Below are positions 37,363 to 46,529 of a DNA stretch of 64,000 nt, piece by piece (the stretch's first letter is position 1; every line of letters begins with the position of its first letter). Made by a program: the position numbers and the translations under genes. The notes below the pieces were generated by a model. That model was not told the DNA's origin, searched no databases, and worked only from the letters and a program-made list of their open reading frames with translations. The DNA is from Ensifer sp. LCM 4579 (lineage in GTDB: Bacteria; Pseudomonadota; Alphaproteobacteria; Rhizobiales; Rhizobiaceae), in contig NZ_MDDV01000057.1 in assembly GCF_001854885.1 (NCBI RefSeq), forward strand, positions 61,793 to 125,792. Reading direction: 5' to 3'.

Positions 37363-37531
37363 GCCCCTCATCCGGCTGCCCGTCCTCCGCAGCAGCTGCG
37401 CTGCAGCTGCGGAGGGTGGACCGCCACCTTCTCCCCGCTTGCGGGGAGAAGGGATATGCCGCGGTCTCCGCAGTCCCCTCCCTGCGTGCGGTGAAAGGAG
37501 CTAGTCCTCGGGTTGAACCTGAGGAGAGGGG
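37363..37531 (-). repeat. RIME-like palindromic element between iolD and iolE
   Basis: This copy is inverted relative to the one at 36251. It has GCCCCTCATCCGGCTGCC at the left, the hairpin CTTCTCCCCGC / GCGGGGAGAAG (about 37430-37452), and the palindrome TCCTCGGGTTGAACCTGAGGA (37505-37525). It has an extra inserted hairpin CCTCCGCAGC / GCTGCGGAGG at 37384-37415. Confidence 0.75.
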
Positions 37532-37544
37532 TCATTGCCTATGG

Positions 37545-39398
37545 TTAGCCGAAGCGCTGCGACTGGAGGGCCTTCTCGTAGCCTTCGCGCGCCGTTTTCA
37601 CTTGCTCGCGCTCCGAAACTTCCGGAACCGCCACGTCCCACCAGTGGCCGCCGGCTTCGGTCGTGATCAGCGGGTCCGTGTCGATGACGATCAAGGTCGT
37701 ACGCTTTTCACTGGCGGTTTCCGCAAGCGCTGCTTCCAGATCCGGGATCGAGCCGACCTTGCGGGTGACGGCGCCCATTGCGGCGGCATGCGCGGCAAAA
37801 TCGATCTGCGGCAGTTCCACGTGGTGCGTGTCCTTAAGCAGATTGTTGAAGTTTGCGCCGCCGGTTTCCATCTGCAGTCGGTTGATGCAGCCGTAGCCGG
37901 CATTGTCCAGGAGCACGATCGTGAATTTCGCCCCGAGCATGATCGAGGAGGCAATCTCAGAGTTCAGCATCATGTAGCTGCCGTCGCCGACCATGACGAT
38001 CACGTCGCGCTCGGGCCTTGCGAGCGCGACACCGAGACCGCCTGCAATCTCGTATCCCATTGTCGAGAAGCCGTATTCCAGGTGGTAGCCGCCGGGCTCT
38101 TCCGCCTGCCAGAGCTTGTGCAACTCGCCGGGCAGCCCGCCGGCCGCGCAGACGAGCGTCGTCTTCGGGCCGCCGCGGGCGCGTTGCACGGCGCCGATCA
38201 CCTGGGCGTCCGAGGGCAGGGCCGCATTGGTGGTTGCCGTCGCCTTGTCGGCGGCCTCCATCCACTCTGCCTTCGCCGCCTCGGCCTTTTCGGTCCAGGC
38301 GGTCTCGGCCTTGTGTTCGCCGAGCCCCGCCGAGATCCGGGCGAGCCCGACGCGCGCGTCTGAGATCAACGGCAGGCCGTCGTGCTTGCCGGCATCGAAG
38401 GGCTGAACGTTCAGGCCGACGATCTTCAGTTCGTCATTCTTGAAAAGCGCCCAGGAACCGGTGGTGAAGTCCTGAAGTCGCGAGCCGACGGCAAGCACCA
38501 CATCGGTCTCTTCCGCGAGCCTGTTGGACGCGGAGGTTCCCGTGACGCCGACCGAACCCATATTGAGCGGATGCGAATGCGGCAGCGACGACTTGCCGGC
38601 CTGCGTCTCGACCACCGGAATGCCGTGCTTCTCCGCGAAGGCGGCAAGCTCCACGCTCGCCTCCGAATAGAGAACGCCGCCGCCGGCGACGATGATCGGC
38701 TTCTTCGCGTGCTTCAGCGTCGCGATCGCCGCCGCGAGCTCGTCGGAATCGGGCTCGATCCGGCGCGGCACCCAGACCTTCTCGTCGAAGAAGGATTCCG
38801 GGTAGTCATAGGCCTCCGCCTGGACGTCCTGGCAGAGCGACAGCGTCACCGGACCGCAGTCGGCCGGGTCGGTCAGAACCTGCATGGCACGACGAAGCGC
38901 CGGTATGATCTGCTCGGGCCGGGTGATGCGGTCGAAATAGCGCGAGACCGGACGGAAGCAGTCATTCGCCGATATTGTGCCGTCGCCGAAGCTTTCGACC
39001 TGCTGCAGCACCGGATCGGGTCGGCGATTGGCGAAGACGTCGCCGGGCAGGAACAGGACGGGCAGACGGTTGACATGGGCAAGCGCTGCCGCAGTCACCA
39101 TGTTGAGCGCGCCCGGACCGATCGAGGTCGTGCACGCCATGAAGCGGCGCCGGAAACTCGCCTTGGCGAAAGCGATGGCCGCATTGGCCATGCCCTGTTC
39201 GTTCTGGGCGCGGTAGGTCGGCAGGGTTTCGCGCACGGCATAGAGCGCCTCGCCGACACCGGCGACGTTGCCGTGGCCGAAGATGGCGAAGACGCCGCCG
39301 AAGATCGGCACGCGTTCGCCGTCGATCACCGTCATCTGTCGCGTGAGGAACCGCGCCACGGCCTGTGCCATGGTCAGGCGCACGGTTTTCTGACTCAT
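37545..39398 (-). CDS. iolD: 3D-(3,5/4)-trihydroxycyclohexane-1,2-dione acylhydrolase IolD
   Basis: It opens the ring to 5-deoxyglucuronate and is thiamine-diphosphate dependent. It has 617 residues. It shows the N-terminal TPP pyrimidine domain (ARFLTRQMTVIDGERVP; GIFGHGNVAGVGEAL-like), the central DHS-like domain and the TPP motif (GDGSYMMLNSEIASSI with NAGYGC). The start at 39398 is followed by MSQKTVRLTMAQAV. It lies 126 bp behind iolC and 255 bp before iolE, with a RIME-like repeat in the second gap. Confidence 0.96.
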   Translation of the reverse strand: MSQKTVRLTMAQAVARFLTRQMTVIDGERVPIFGGVFAIFGHGNVAGVGEALYAVRETLPTYRAQNEQGMANAAIAFAKASFRRRFMACTTSIGPGALNMVTAAALAHVNRLPVLFLPGDVFANRRPDPVLQQVESFGDGTISANDCFRPVSRYFDRITRPEQIIPALRRAMQVLTDPADCGPVTLSLCQDVQAEAYDYPESFFDEKVWVPRRIEPDSDELAAAIATLKHAKKPIIVAGGGVLYSEASVELAAFAEKHGIPVVETQAGKSSLPHSHPLNMGSVGVTGTSASNRLAEETDVVLAVGSRLQDFTTGSWALFKNDELKIVGLNVQPFDAGKHDGLPLISDARVGLARISAGLGEHKAETAWTEKAEAAKAEWMEAADKATATTNAALPSDAQVIGAVQRARGGPKTTLVCAAGGLPGELHKLWQAEEPGGYHLEYGFSTMGYEIAGGLGVALARPERDVIVMVGDGSYMMLNSEIASSIMLGAKFTIVLLDNAGYGCINRLQMETGGANFNNLLKDTHHVELPQIDFAAHAAAMGAVTRKVGSIPDLEAALAETASEKRTTLIVIDTDPLITTEAGGHWWDVAVPEVSEREQVKTAREGYEKALQSQRFG

Positions 39399-39524
39399 TT
39401 CTGTTTCCTCCTGGTGCGAAGTCTTGGCTTCGCCCCTTTCGCTTGATGCCCCCGCAGGCTTGGACTCTCAAGAGTTGGAGCGAGATTCCGGCTGAAGTCA
39501 GCCGCGCTCCATTCCTCGTCTCGC

Positions 39525-41477
39525 CTATGCGGCCTTTGTCTCACCCAATTTCAGCCATAGATCGACCAACGCCTTGAATTTCGCGGCCATGTCGGCGACG
39601 GCCTGTTCGTCAGTCATCGATCCGGTGAGCCAAGCCTTGGCGGCATCGGCGAAGATCGTCCGGCCGACCGCAAAGCCCTTTACCGTCGCGGACGTCCTGG
39701 CGGCGGCAAAGCCGTCCTTCAGGATTTCGTAGGACGCCTCGAGTCCGAGGAGGACGACCCCGCGGCAGAGCGGATCGCGCGTCTCGATTACTGCGTCGAT
39801 GGCAGCCCAGGCGCCGCGACTCGCCTGCGGCTCCAGCTTCCACCAATCGGGCTTCAGCCCCGCATCATAAAGCTCGTTGAGCGCCCGCGGAACGGTCTGG
39901 TCGTCGAGCGGTCCATGTTTGCTGGCGATGATCTCGATCAGGATTTCGCGGCCGACCTTGCGCGCCGCTTCGAATGCCGACCGCAGCTTGGCGATCTGGG
40001 TAGCCTTCAGCTCGGCCGGATCGTCCGGATGGAAGAAGGAAAGCACCTTGATGCAATGGTCGACGGGCCAGTCGATGAGGCGGCTGCCGAGGTCCTGGCT
40101 GAATTCGAATTGCAGCGGCCGTGAGCCGGGAAGTTCGATGGGCTTGGCGATCCAGAAGTCGCGATGGACGCCGGCGGCGAAAAGTGCGTCGCGACCGTAT
40201 TTATCGTCGATCAGCATGCCGAAGCCGGGGCGGCCGCCGGCGACTTCCGCAGCGGCCTTGACGGCCAGTGCCTTGAAGGCCGGAATACGCCCCAGGAGTT
40301 CCGCATCTCCTTTGGCCATGTCCTCCAACTGGCTGCGGTGGTCAATGGCGAGCGCCATCAGAAGCGGGATCTCGCGCCGGCGCGTCGTTGCCCAGTGAAC
40401 GTGGTTGATCGCCTCGTCCTTGCGCAACGCTTTTTCCTTGCTGCCGTGCTCGAGGAAATATTGCAGCTCGATCCAGGTCGGGATTTCCGGCGCACACAGC
40501 AGGCGCGACACCGCGAAGGCGCCGCAGGCATTCGCCCAGGTGGCGGAGGTCGTATGCGGCTCGCCGGTAAGCCAGCCGCGCAGAAAGCCGGACATGAAGG
40601 CGTCACCGGCGCCAAGCACATTGTAGACTTCGATCGGAAAGCCCTTGCCGACGATGCCGTCTTCGAGATCGTCCGAAATCGGCCCGTCATAGACGATGCA
40701 GCCCATTGGGCCGCGCTTCAGGACGATCGTGGCGTCCGAGAGCGAGCGGATGGTCTTCAGCGCCTGGAGCAGATCGTTCTCGCCCGACGCAATCAGAACC
40801 TCCTCCTCCGTACCGACGATGAGGTCGCAATCGCCAAGCACGGTCTTCAGATGCGCCGAGACGCGATCCGAAGCGATGTAGCGGCTCTCGCCCGCATCAT
40901 GGCCGGCAAGGCCCCAGAGGTTGGGGCGATAATCGATGTCGAAGACGATGCGGGCGCCGTTTTCCTTGGCGATGCGCATTGCCTTGCGCTGGGCGGCATC
41001 CGTATTCGGTTTGGAGAAATGCGTGCCGGTGACGAGGATCGCGCGGGCGGAGCGGATGAAATCCTCGGAAATGTCGTCTTCTGAGAGCGCGTTATCTGCG
41101 CAATTGTCGCGGTAGAAGAGCAGCGGGAACGATTTCTCGTTTTCGACAGCCAGGATCGCCAGCGCCGTCAGGCGCTCCGGGTCGGTGACGATACCGCGGG
41201 TCTCGACGCCTTCGCGTTGCAACTGCTCCCGGATGAAGCGGCCCATCTGCTCGTTTCCGACGCGCGTCAACAGCGCCGATTTCAATCCGAGCCGGGCCGT
41301 ACCGACCGAGATGTTGCAGGGGCAGCCGCCGACGGACTTGGCGAAGCTTCCCACGTCTTCGAGGCGGGTGCCGATCTGCTGACCGTAGAGGTCGACCGAG
41401 GCTCTGCCGATAGTGATGATGTCGAGGGGCTTGGTGCCCTTTTCCGATGGAACTCGGGCCGATGGAACCTGGTTCAC
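39525..41477 (-). CDS. iolC: Bifunctional 5-dehydro-2-deoxygluconokinase / DUF2090 aldolase-like protein IolC
   Basis: It phosphorylates 5-dehydro-2-deoxygluconate. From GTG at 41475-41477 (GAGGAAG 4 bp upstream) it has 650 residues. Residues about 15-330 are a PfkB kinase (ITIGRASVDLYGQQIG; NVLGAGDAFMSGFLRG with the catalytic Asp). The remaining 310 residues are a DUF2090 domain, resembling the class I aldolase fold, which in many rhizobia and Actinobacteria is fused to IolC and may replace IolJ. It is the first gene of iolCDEB. A palindrome matching the IolR site lies 98 bp upstream. Confidence 0.93.
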   Translation of the reverse strand: MNQVPSARVPSEKGTKPLDIITIGRASVDLYGQQIGTRLEDVGSFAKSVGGCPCNISVGTARLGLKSALLTRVGNEQMGRFIREQLQREGVETRGIVTDPERLTALAILAVENEKSFPLLFYRDNCADNALSEDDISEDFIRSARAILVTGTHFSKPNTDAAQRKAMRIAKENGARIVFDIDYRPNLWGLAGHDAGESRYIASDRVSAHLKTVLGDCDLIVGTEEEVLIASGENDLLQALKTIRSLSDATIVLKRGPMGCIVYDGPISDDLEDGIVGKGFPIEVYNVLGAGDAFMSGFLRGWLTGEPHTTSATWANACGAFAVSRLLCAPEIPTWIELQYFLEHGSKEKALRKDEAINHVHWATTRRREIPLLMALAIDHRSQLEDMAKGDAELLGRIPAFKALAVKAAAEVAGGRPGFGMLIDDKYGRDALFAAGVHRDFWIAKPIELPGSRPLQFEFSQDLGSRLIDWPVDHCIKVLSFFHPDDPAELKATQIAKLRSAFEAARKVGREILIEIIASKHGPLDDQTVPRALNELYDAGLKPDWWKLEPQASRGAWAAIDAVIETRDPLCRGVVLLGLEASYEILKDGFAAARTSATVKGFAVGRTIFADAAKAWLTGSMTDEQAVADMAAKFKALVDLWLKLGETKAA

Positions 41478-41574
41478 TGCTTCCTCCCCGCGGGCGCCCT
41501 GCCGGCGCCGACAGTTATCCATATGTCATGCGCGATGAGCTTATGAAACATAAATTCCGTCACTTCGTCAATAT

Positions 41575-41588
41575 GGAATTTTCGTTCT
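41575..41588. promoter_or_regulatory. Putative IolR operator upstream of iolC
   Basis: The sequence GGAA-TTTTCG-TTCT matches the GGAA-N6-TTCC palindrome recalled for S. meliloti IolR at 7 of 8 positions. It is preceded by GTCAATAT, which also precedes the copy at iolY. It overlaps the last bases of iolR. Confidence 0.6.
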
Positions 41589-42450
41589 ATAATGGCTTGC
41601 CCTCCTCGGCGTGGCGCCGCCGCTTCTCGGCGATCGCCACGGTAAGCGCCATGGCGAAGGCCATGCTGGCGGAAAGCGAGCGAAAGCCGGCATGATCGGC
41701 CTCCACGAGTTCGAACCACACCTTGGAAGATTCTGCGAGCGGCGAAAATGCGGAGTCGGTCAGCGAAACGACCGGAACCTTACGGCCGGCGAGGAAGCGC
41801 GCCTGGGCGGCACTTTCAGAGGCGTAGGGCGAGAAGCTGACGGCGAAAGCCGCATCCTGCTTCGTTGCCATTGCCAGCATGTCGTCGTCGATGCCGGCGG
41901 CCGTACCCACATGCTGGTACTTCACCCTAAGCTTGCCGAAGGCATAGGCCATATAGCTGGAGATCGGATAGGAGCGGCGTTTGGCGATCAGATAGATGGT
42001 ATCCGCCTTGGCGAGGATGTCGACGGCCCGTTCGAAAGCCTGCGGACCGATCGAGGTTGCAACATTGTCGAGCGAACGGTGGGCGGCCGCGACGAAGCCG
42101 TTGAAGATCGAGCCGCTTTCGAGCTTGCTGTGATCGTTGCCGCGCAGCGCCTTCAGCCGGTCCTCGTAACCGGGCGTGCGCTCGCGCAGGCGCGCGCGAA
42201 AGATCTGCTGCAGGCTCGAAAAACCCTCGAAGCCGAAATGCTGGGCAAAGCGCACCAATGTCGAAGGCTGGACATCGGCGGACGTGGCAATGCTTGCCGC
42301 CGTGCCGAATGCGATTTCGTCCGGATGATCGAGCGAATAGGCGGCGACCTGCTTCAGGCGCTTCGGCAACTGCGCCTTGCGCTCGAGAATGACGGCCTTC
42401 AGCGCCTCGAAATCCTGAGGGATATCGGTGGTCGACTCCGGTGTTGTCAT
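41587..42450 (-). CDS. iolR: RpiR-family regulator IolR
   Basis: The regulator has 287 residues. The N-terminal HTH (AAYSLDHPDEIAFGTAASIATSADVQPSTLVRFAQHFGF) is followed by a SIS sugar-phosphate domain (TIYLIAKRRSYPISSYMAYAFGKL; FAVSFSPYASESA). RpiR-type IolR represses inositol catabolism and responds to a pathway intermediate in S. meliloti. Position between iolY and iolC fits. It is leftward; its 3' end overlaps the candidate operator of iolC by two bases. Confidence 0.92.
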   Translation of the reverse strand: MTTPESTTDIPQDFEALKAVILERKAQLPKRLKQVAAYSLDHPDEIAFGTAASIATSADVQPSTLVRFAQHFGFEGFSSLQQIFRARLRERTPGYEDRLKALRGNDHSKLESGSIFNGFVAAAHRSLDNVATSIGPQAFERAVDILAKADTIYLIAKRRSYPISSYMAYAFGKLRVKYQHVGTAAGIDDDMLAMATKQDAAFAVSFSPYASESAAQARFLAGRKVPVVSLTDSAFSPLAESSKVWFELVEADHAGFRSLSASMAFAMALTVAIAEKRRRHAEEGKPL

Positions 42451-42565
42451 CGTTCAGCGTCTCCAGGTCCTCGCGTGCGCGCTCATGTTGCGTCTGCCTC
42501 ATCGTAATCGATCAGGAGCGTTCTGGATAGAACGGACGTTCCATTTTAAGTGCCTTTCCGGCCTT

Positions 42566-42598
42566 ACAGCGCCGCGCGTCAGACGCGCAAAGGACGCT
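42566..42598 (+). repeat. Mosaic repeat, shortened module A
   Basis: ACAGCGCCGCGCGTCAGACGCGCAAAGGACGCT lies between iolR and iolY. The 5-nt loop seen in other copies is missing, so the palindrome GCGCGTC/GACGCGC is nearly contiguous. Confidence 0.7.
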
Positions 42599-42671
42599 TA
42601 ACTCTCTGAAGCCGCGCATAGTACGTTCCGAAAATCGAGCCCGACCCTCGGGTCGATGCGCTAAACGCGGA

Positions 42672-43802
42672 TCAGCCGACGTCGACCCACTTGTTGCTGC
42701 GAGCGGACTGATACGTGGCGGACAGCACCTTCTGAACTTCGTAGCCCTCGCGGAAGTCCGTCGTCGGCCTGCGGCCATTGGCGATGGCGTCGAGGAACTC
42801 GTTCACTTCGATCGCCTTCAGCTCGTTGAAACCGATCTGATGGCCGGGCGCCACGCAGAACGCGCCATAGGGGGGGTGCTCGGGTCCCGCCCAGACGGTG
42901 CGGAAGCCACGGCTGCGCACATCGTCGCCGGCATAATAGATCCTGATTTCGTTCAGGCGCTCCTGGGTGAAGACGATGCTGCCCTTGGAGCCGTAGATTT
43001 CGAAGTCATGCTGCATCTTCCGGCCGGTGGCTATCCAGTTCGCTTCGAAGCTGCCGCTCGCGCCGCTATCGAAGCGGACGAAGGCGCGGGCGATGTCGTC
43101 GACCTCGACGGCGCGTGTCTCGGTCGCGCCGCGCGAAACGGGGCGCTCGGCGATGTGGATGACGGTCTCGGCAAGCACCGACCTGATCGGCCCGACGAGG
43201 TGGCGCATGCAGGCGATCATATGGCTGCCGATATCGGCGAGAGCCCCGCCACCGCTGCGCGGATCGAGGCGCCAGGCCCAGGGAATACTGGCATCGGCCA
43301 TGAAGTCCTCCGCGTGGACGCCACGGAAAGAGCGGATCTCGCCGATCTCGCCGCTTTCGATGATCTCCTTGGCAAGGAAGATCAGCGGATTTTTCAGATA
43401 GTTGAAGCCGACCTGCGTGACGACGCCGGCCCGTTCGGCAGCGGCGAGCATCTCAGCGCAGTCGTCGACCGTCGGCGCCAGTGGCTTTTCGCAATAGACG
43501 TGCTTGCCGTGCGCCACCGCCGCAAGCGCCATCTCCTTGTGCATCAGGTTGGGCGTGGTGATGTCGATGATGTCGATAGCGGGGTCGGCCAGGAGCTCGC
43601 GCCAGTCGGCCGTCGCCTTGCGGAAGCCGAGCCGCGCGCGTGCGGCTTCGGCTCTCTCGGCAGTCACGTCCGCCACCGAAACGAGGTCGATTTCGAAAGG
43701 CAGGTCGAAGACCCGCGCCGCGATGGTGAAGCCGAGCGCATGGGCCTTGCCCATGAAACCGGTGCCGATCAGGCCTACACCCAGTCTGCGTTTGTCGCTC
43801 AT
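42672..43802 (-). CDS. iolY: Gfo/Idh/MocA-family oxidoreductase, probable inositol dehydrogenase IolY
   Basis: The protein has 376 residues. The N-terminal Rossmann motif is GVGLIGTGFMGKAHALGF; CEKPLAPTVDDCAEM carries the conserved EKP; the C-terminal dehydrogenase domain (GGGALADIGSHMI, with Asp and His) follows. Such enzymes oxidise inositol isomers using NAD(P). The gene lies beside iolR with its own IolR-type operator, and matches the position of iolY in S. meliloti as I recall it (scyllo-inositol dehydrogenase activity reported there). The exact inositol isomer is not derived from sequence. Confidence 0.87.
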   Translation of the reverse strand: MSDKRRLGVGLIGTGFMGKAHALGFTIAARVFDLPFEIDLVSVADVTAERAEAARARLGFRKATADWRELLADPAIDIIDITTPNLMHKEMALAAVAHGKHVYCEKPLAPTVDDCAEMLAAAERAGVVTQVGFNYLKNPLIFLAKEIIESGEIGEIRSFRGVHAEDFMADASIPWAWRLDPRSGGGALADIGSHMIACMRHLVGPIRSVLAETVIHIAERPVSRGATETRAVEVDDIARAFVRFDSGASGSFEANWIATGRKMQHDFEIYGSKGSIVFTQERLNEIRIYYAGDDVRSRGFRTVWAGPEHPPYGAFCVAPGHQIGFNELKAIEVNEFLDAIANGRRPTTDFREGYEVQKVLSATYQSARSNKWVDVG

Positions 43803-43873
43803 CTCTTCTCCTTCCGGGGCAGCGGCCTCATGATCGAAGAAAATGAAATGAACTGTGCGATCATTGTCAATAT

Positions 43874-43887
43874 GGAATATTTATTCG
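43874..43887. promoter_or_regulatory. Putative IolR operator upstream of iolY
   Basis: GGAA-TATTTA-TTCG matches GGAA-N6-TTCC at 7 of 8 positions. The preceding TGTCAATAT parallels the iolC copy. It lies 72 bp upstream of the iolY start. Confidence 0.6.
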
Positions 43888-43912
43888 AAAACTCCCTCGG
43901 CAGCTGGGGAAT

Positions 43913-44017
43913 ACAGCACCGCGCGTCTTTTCAGGCGCGCAAAGGCCGCTGTAGCACTTCGAATTGCCGCATGTCTTTTTCCTTGAATCGAGGTCGATTA
44001 AAGGAGACGTGCAGTAG
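43913..44017 (+). repeat. Two-module mosaic palindromic repeat, full copy
   Basis: Module A: ACAGCACCGCGCGTC TTTTC AGGCGCGCAAAGG CGCTGTAGCAC. Module B: GCCGCATGTC, an inner palindrome TTGAATCGAGG / TCGATTAA and AGGAGACGTGCAG. It lies in the 371-bp gap between the divergent iolY and the amidotransferase gene, together with the IolR operator; no other feature was seen. Confidence 0.8.
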
Positions 44018-44173
44018 CGCGTCAGGCCGCCGGACGTCATCACCAAAGGGCGAATTCGTTAACGCAATTTTACCATGTTTCCCGGCAAGATCGCCGCTGA
44101 CGATAGTTGACGAATCGCCTCATCACCGGGTGGATTGGGTGAAACGTCCAGACGTAGCCGGAGTGATTGACGC

Positions 44174-45019
44174 ATGTGCCGTTGGGCCGCCTATCGTGGA
44201 GAACCGCTCTATCTCGAGGAACTGGTCACGTCTCCGGCGCACTCGCTGATCGAGCAATCCCATTGCGCGACCCGCGCAAAGACGGCCACCAATGGCGACG
44301 GCTTCGGCATCGCCTGGTATGGCGACCGTCCGGAGCCCGGGCGCTATCGCGACATCCTGCCCGCCTGGTCCGATTGCAACCTGAGAAGCATCGCGCGGCA
44401 AATCCGCTCCCGCCTGTTCCTCGCGCATGTGCGCGCGGCGACCGGCGGCGGTACGCGCCGCGACAATTGCCATCCCTTCGTCCATGGCCGCTGGTGCTTC
44501 ATGCACAATGGCCAGATCGGCGATTTCGAGCATCTGCGCCGGCCGATGGAAAATATGCTCGATAACGATCTCTACACGGCGCGCACCGGCACGACCGATT
44601 CGGAACTGCTCTTCCTTCTGGCGCTGCAGTTCGGCCTCGACGGCGATCCGCTCGGCGCCATGGCGGAGGCGCTCGGCTTCGTCGAGCGGCTTGCCGAAGA
44701 GATGGAACGGCCGGTGCTCGTCCGCTTCACTGCCGCCTTTTCCAACGGACATGAACTCTATGCGGTTCGCTATGCCTCCGACCAGAAGGCGCCGACGCTC
44801 TACGCCGCTCCGATGGGGGAGAATGGCGGCTATTGCCTCGTGTCCGAGCCGCTCAACGACGACAACGCCTGGGCCGAGATCCCCGACGGCTCCGCGGTGG
44901 TCGTCGGCGAAAACGGCGTCGATGTGCTTCTCTTCGGGGCAGCCGATATTGCCGTTCGCGAGCGTCTTGCGGTCGCGCCGGTTCCGCCTGCCGCGGCAGG
45001 CAATCTGCAACTGAACTAA
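44174..45019 (+). CDS. Class II glutamine amidotransferase (YafJ-like)
   Basis: The protein has 281 residues. The Met-Cys start (MCRWAAYRGEP) gives the N-terminal Cys nucleophile after Met removal. SHCATRAKTATNGDGFGIAWYG, FLAHVRAATGG and FMHNGQIGDFE fit the Ntn glutaminase fold of the YafJ/EgtC group. There is no synthase domain, so the ammonia acceptor is unknown. It is convergent with coaBC. Confidence 0.92.
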   Translation: MCRWAAYRGEPLYLEELVTSPAHSLIEQSHCATRAKTATNGDGFGIAWYGDRPEPGRYRDILPAWSDCNLRSIARQIRSRLFLAHVRAATGGGTRRDNCHPFVHGRWCFMHNGQIGDFEHLRRPMENMLDNDLYTARTGTTDSELLFLLALQFGLDGDPLGAMAEALGFVERLAEEMERPVLVRFTAAFSNGHELYAVRYASDQKAPTLYAAPMGENGGYCLVSEPLNDDNAWAEIPDGSAVVVGENGVDVLLFGAADIAVRERLAVAPVPPAAAGNLQLN

Positions 45020-45027
45020 AGTAGATA

Positions 45028-46251
45028 TCAGACGGAAAGTCTCGCGGCGATCAGCTCCGCGAGTTTCTCGGCCACCTCGTCCTTGCCCATCTCCGGCCAG
45101 TCCTCCGTGCCGTCGCGGCCGACCAGCTTCACCGTATTGCGATCGCCCCCCATGATCCCGGTCGACGGCGAAACGTCATTGGCAAGGATGTAATCGGCGC
45201 CTTTCCGTTCGAGCTTCGTGCGGCCGTTGTCGGCGACGTTCTCCGTCTCGGCGGCAAAGCCTATCACCAGCTTGGGCCGCGAGGCGTGGTGGCCGACCGT
45301 CTTCAATATGTCCGGGTTCTCGGCAAGCAGGAGCGGCTGCGGGGCCTCGCCGGGGCGCTTCTTGATCTTGCTGCCGGCGGCTTTCGCCACGCGCCAGTCG
45401 GCGACGGCGGCGACCATCACGGCAATATCGGCCGGAAGTGCGGCGAGCACCGCATCGCGCATCTCCTCGGCACGCTCGACGCGAACGACGCGTACCCCGA
45501 CGGGATCCGGGATCGTCACCGGCCCCGACACGAGAGTGACCTCTGCCCCAAGCCGGGCAAGCGCTGCCGCGATCGCATGACCCTGCTTGCCGGAAGAGCG
45601 ATTGGCGATATAGCGCACCGGATCGATGGGCTCATGCGTCGGCCCGGAGGTGACGATCGCCTTTCGCCCGGCAAGCGGTCTTTCTTCCCGGACGAGCAAT
45701 CGCTCGATCGCGGCGACAATCTCGAGGGGCTCGGCCATTCGGCCTTCACCTGCCTCGCCGCTCTCGGCCATTTCGCCTGCGGCCGGGCCGACGAAAAGGA
45801 TACCGTCGCCGGCAAGGGTCGCACGGTTGCGGCGCGTCGCCGGGTGCATCCACATCTTCGGGTTCATGGCCGGCGCGGCGAGCACCGGCCGGTCGGTCGC
45901 AAGCAGCACGGTCGAGGCAAGATCGTCGGCATGGCCATGGGCCATCTTCGCCATCAGATCCGCGGTCGCGGGCGCAACAAGGACGAGGTCGCAATCGCGG
46001 GCGAGGCGGATATGGCCGACGTCCTGCTCGTCCTCGCGCGAAAAGAGATCGGTGAACACATGGGAGGCGGAGAGCGCCCCGGCGGCGAGCGGCGTCACGA
46101 ATTGTTGCGCGCCGGCCGTCATCACCGGCCGAACTTCCGCCCCGCGCTCGCGCAGTCGCCGGATGAGGTCGAGGCTCTTATAGGCCGCGATACCGCCGGA
46201 GATGATGAGAAGAATGCGCTTGCCCGCCAATGTCGTTTCGTTTGGGATCAT
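45028..46251 (-). CDS. coaBC: Bifunctional phosphopantothenoylcysteine decarboxylase / phosphopantothenate-cysteine ligase CoaBC
   Basis: It makes 4'-phosphopantetheine in two steps for CoA synthesis. It has 407 residues. The N-terminal flavoprotein CoaC domain shows LLIISGGIAAYKSLDL and APAMNPKMWMHPAT (substrate clamp). The C-terminal CoaB domain shows SGPTHEPIDPVRYIANRS and GKQGHAIAAA, then FAAETEN and KGADYILAND. Fusion in this order is the norm in bacteria. Confidence 0.96.
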   Translation of the reverse strand: MIPNETTLAGKRILLIISGGIAAYKSLDLIRRLRERGAEVRPVMTAGAQQFVTPLAAGALSASHVFTDLFSREDEQDVGHIRLARDCDLVLVAPATADLMAKMAHGHADDLASTVLLATDRPVLAAPAMNPKMWMHPATRRNRATLAGDGILFVGPAAGEMAESGEAGEGRMAEPLEIVAAIERLLVREERPLAGRKAIVTSGPTHEPIDPVRYIANRSSGKQGHAIAAALARLGAEVTLVSGPVTIPDPVGVRVVRVERAEEMRDAVLAALPADIAVMVAAVADWRVAKAAGSKIKKRPGEAPQPLLLAENPDILKTVGHHASRPKLVIGFAAETENVADNGRTKLERKGADYILANDVSPSTGIMGGDRNTVKLVGRDGTEDWPEMGKDEVAEKLAELIAARLSV

Positions 46252-46358
46252 TCCGCTTCGGCTCGTTGCCGCTCCCGTTCTTTGATGGCGAACCTAGCGC
46301 ATCGATCCAAGAATCGGAACTGATTTTCGGAAAGCTCGATCCGCAGATTCAAAGAGTT

Positions 46359-46419
46359 ACAGCGACCATTGCGCGTCTGAATGCGTCGAAAGCGTCTGAA
46401 AACATGCGCGGCGCTGTGG
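46359..46419 (-). repeat. Mosaic repeat, reverse module A with insertion
   Basis: ACAGCGACCATTGCGCGTCTGA at one end and CATGCGCGGCGCTGTGGC at the other equal reverse-complemented module A. They are separated by about 20 extra bases, so the hairpin loop is enlarged. It lies between coaBC and the PEBP gene. Confidence 0.55.
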
Positions 46420-46529
46420 CTGAGGGGGCGGCCGTGCGTAATTGGAGCGGCCCGCCGAGCTGGGGCGGAAGGAGAATGCGCCGGCGGCGGGGAGCCGCCA
46501 CCGGCAGAGCACTTTGCCCGGAGTGCGCG

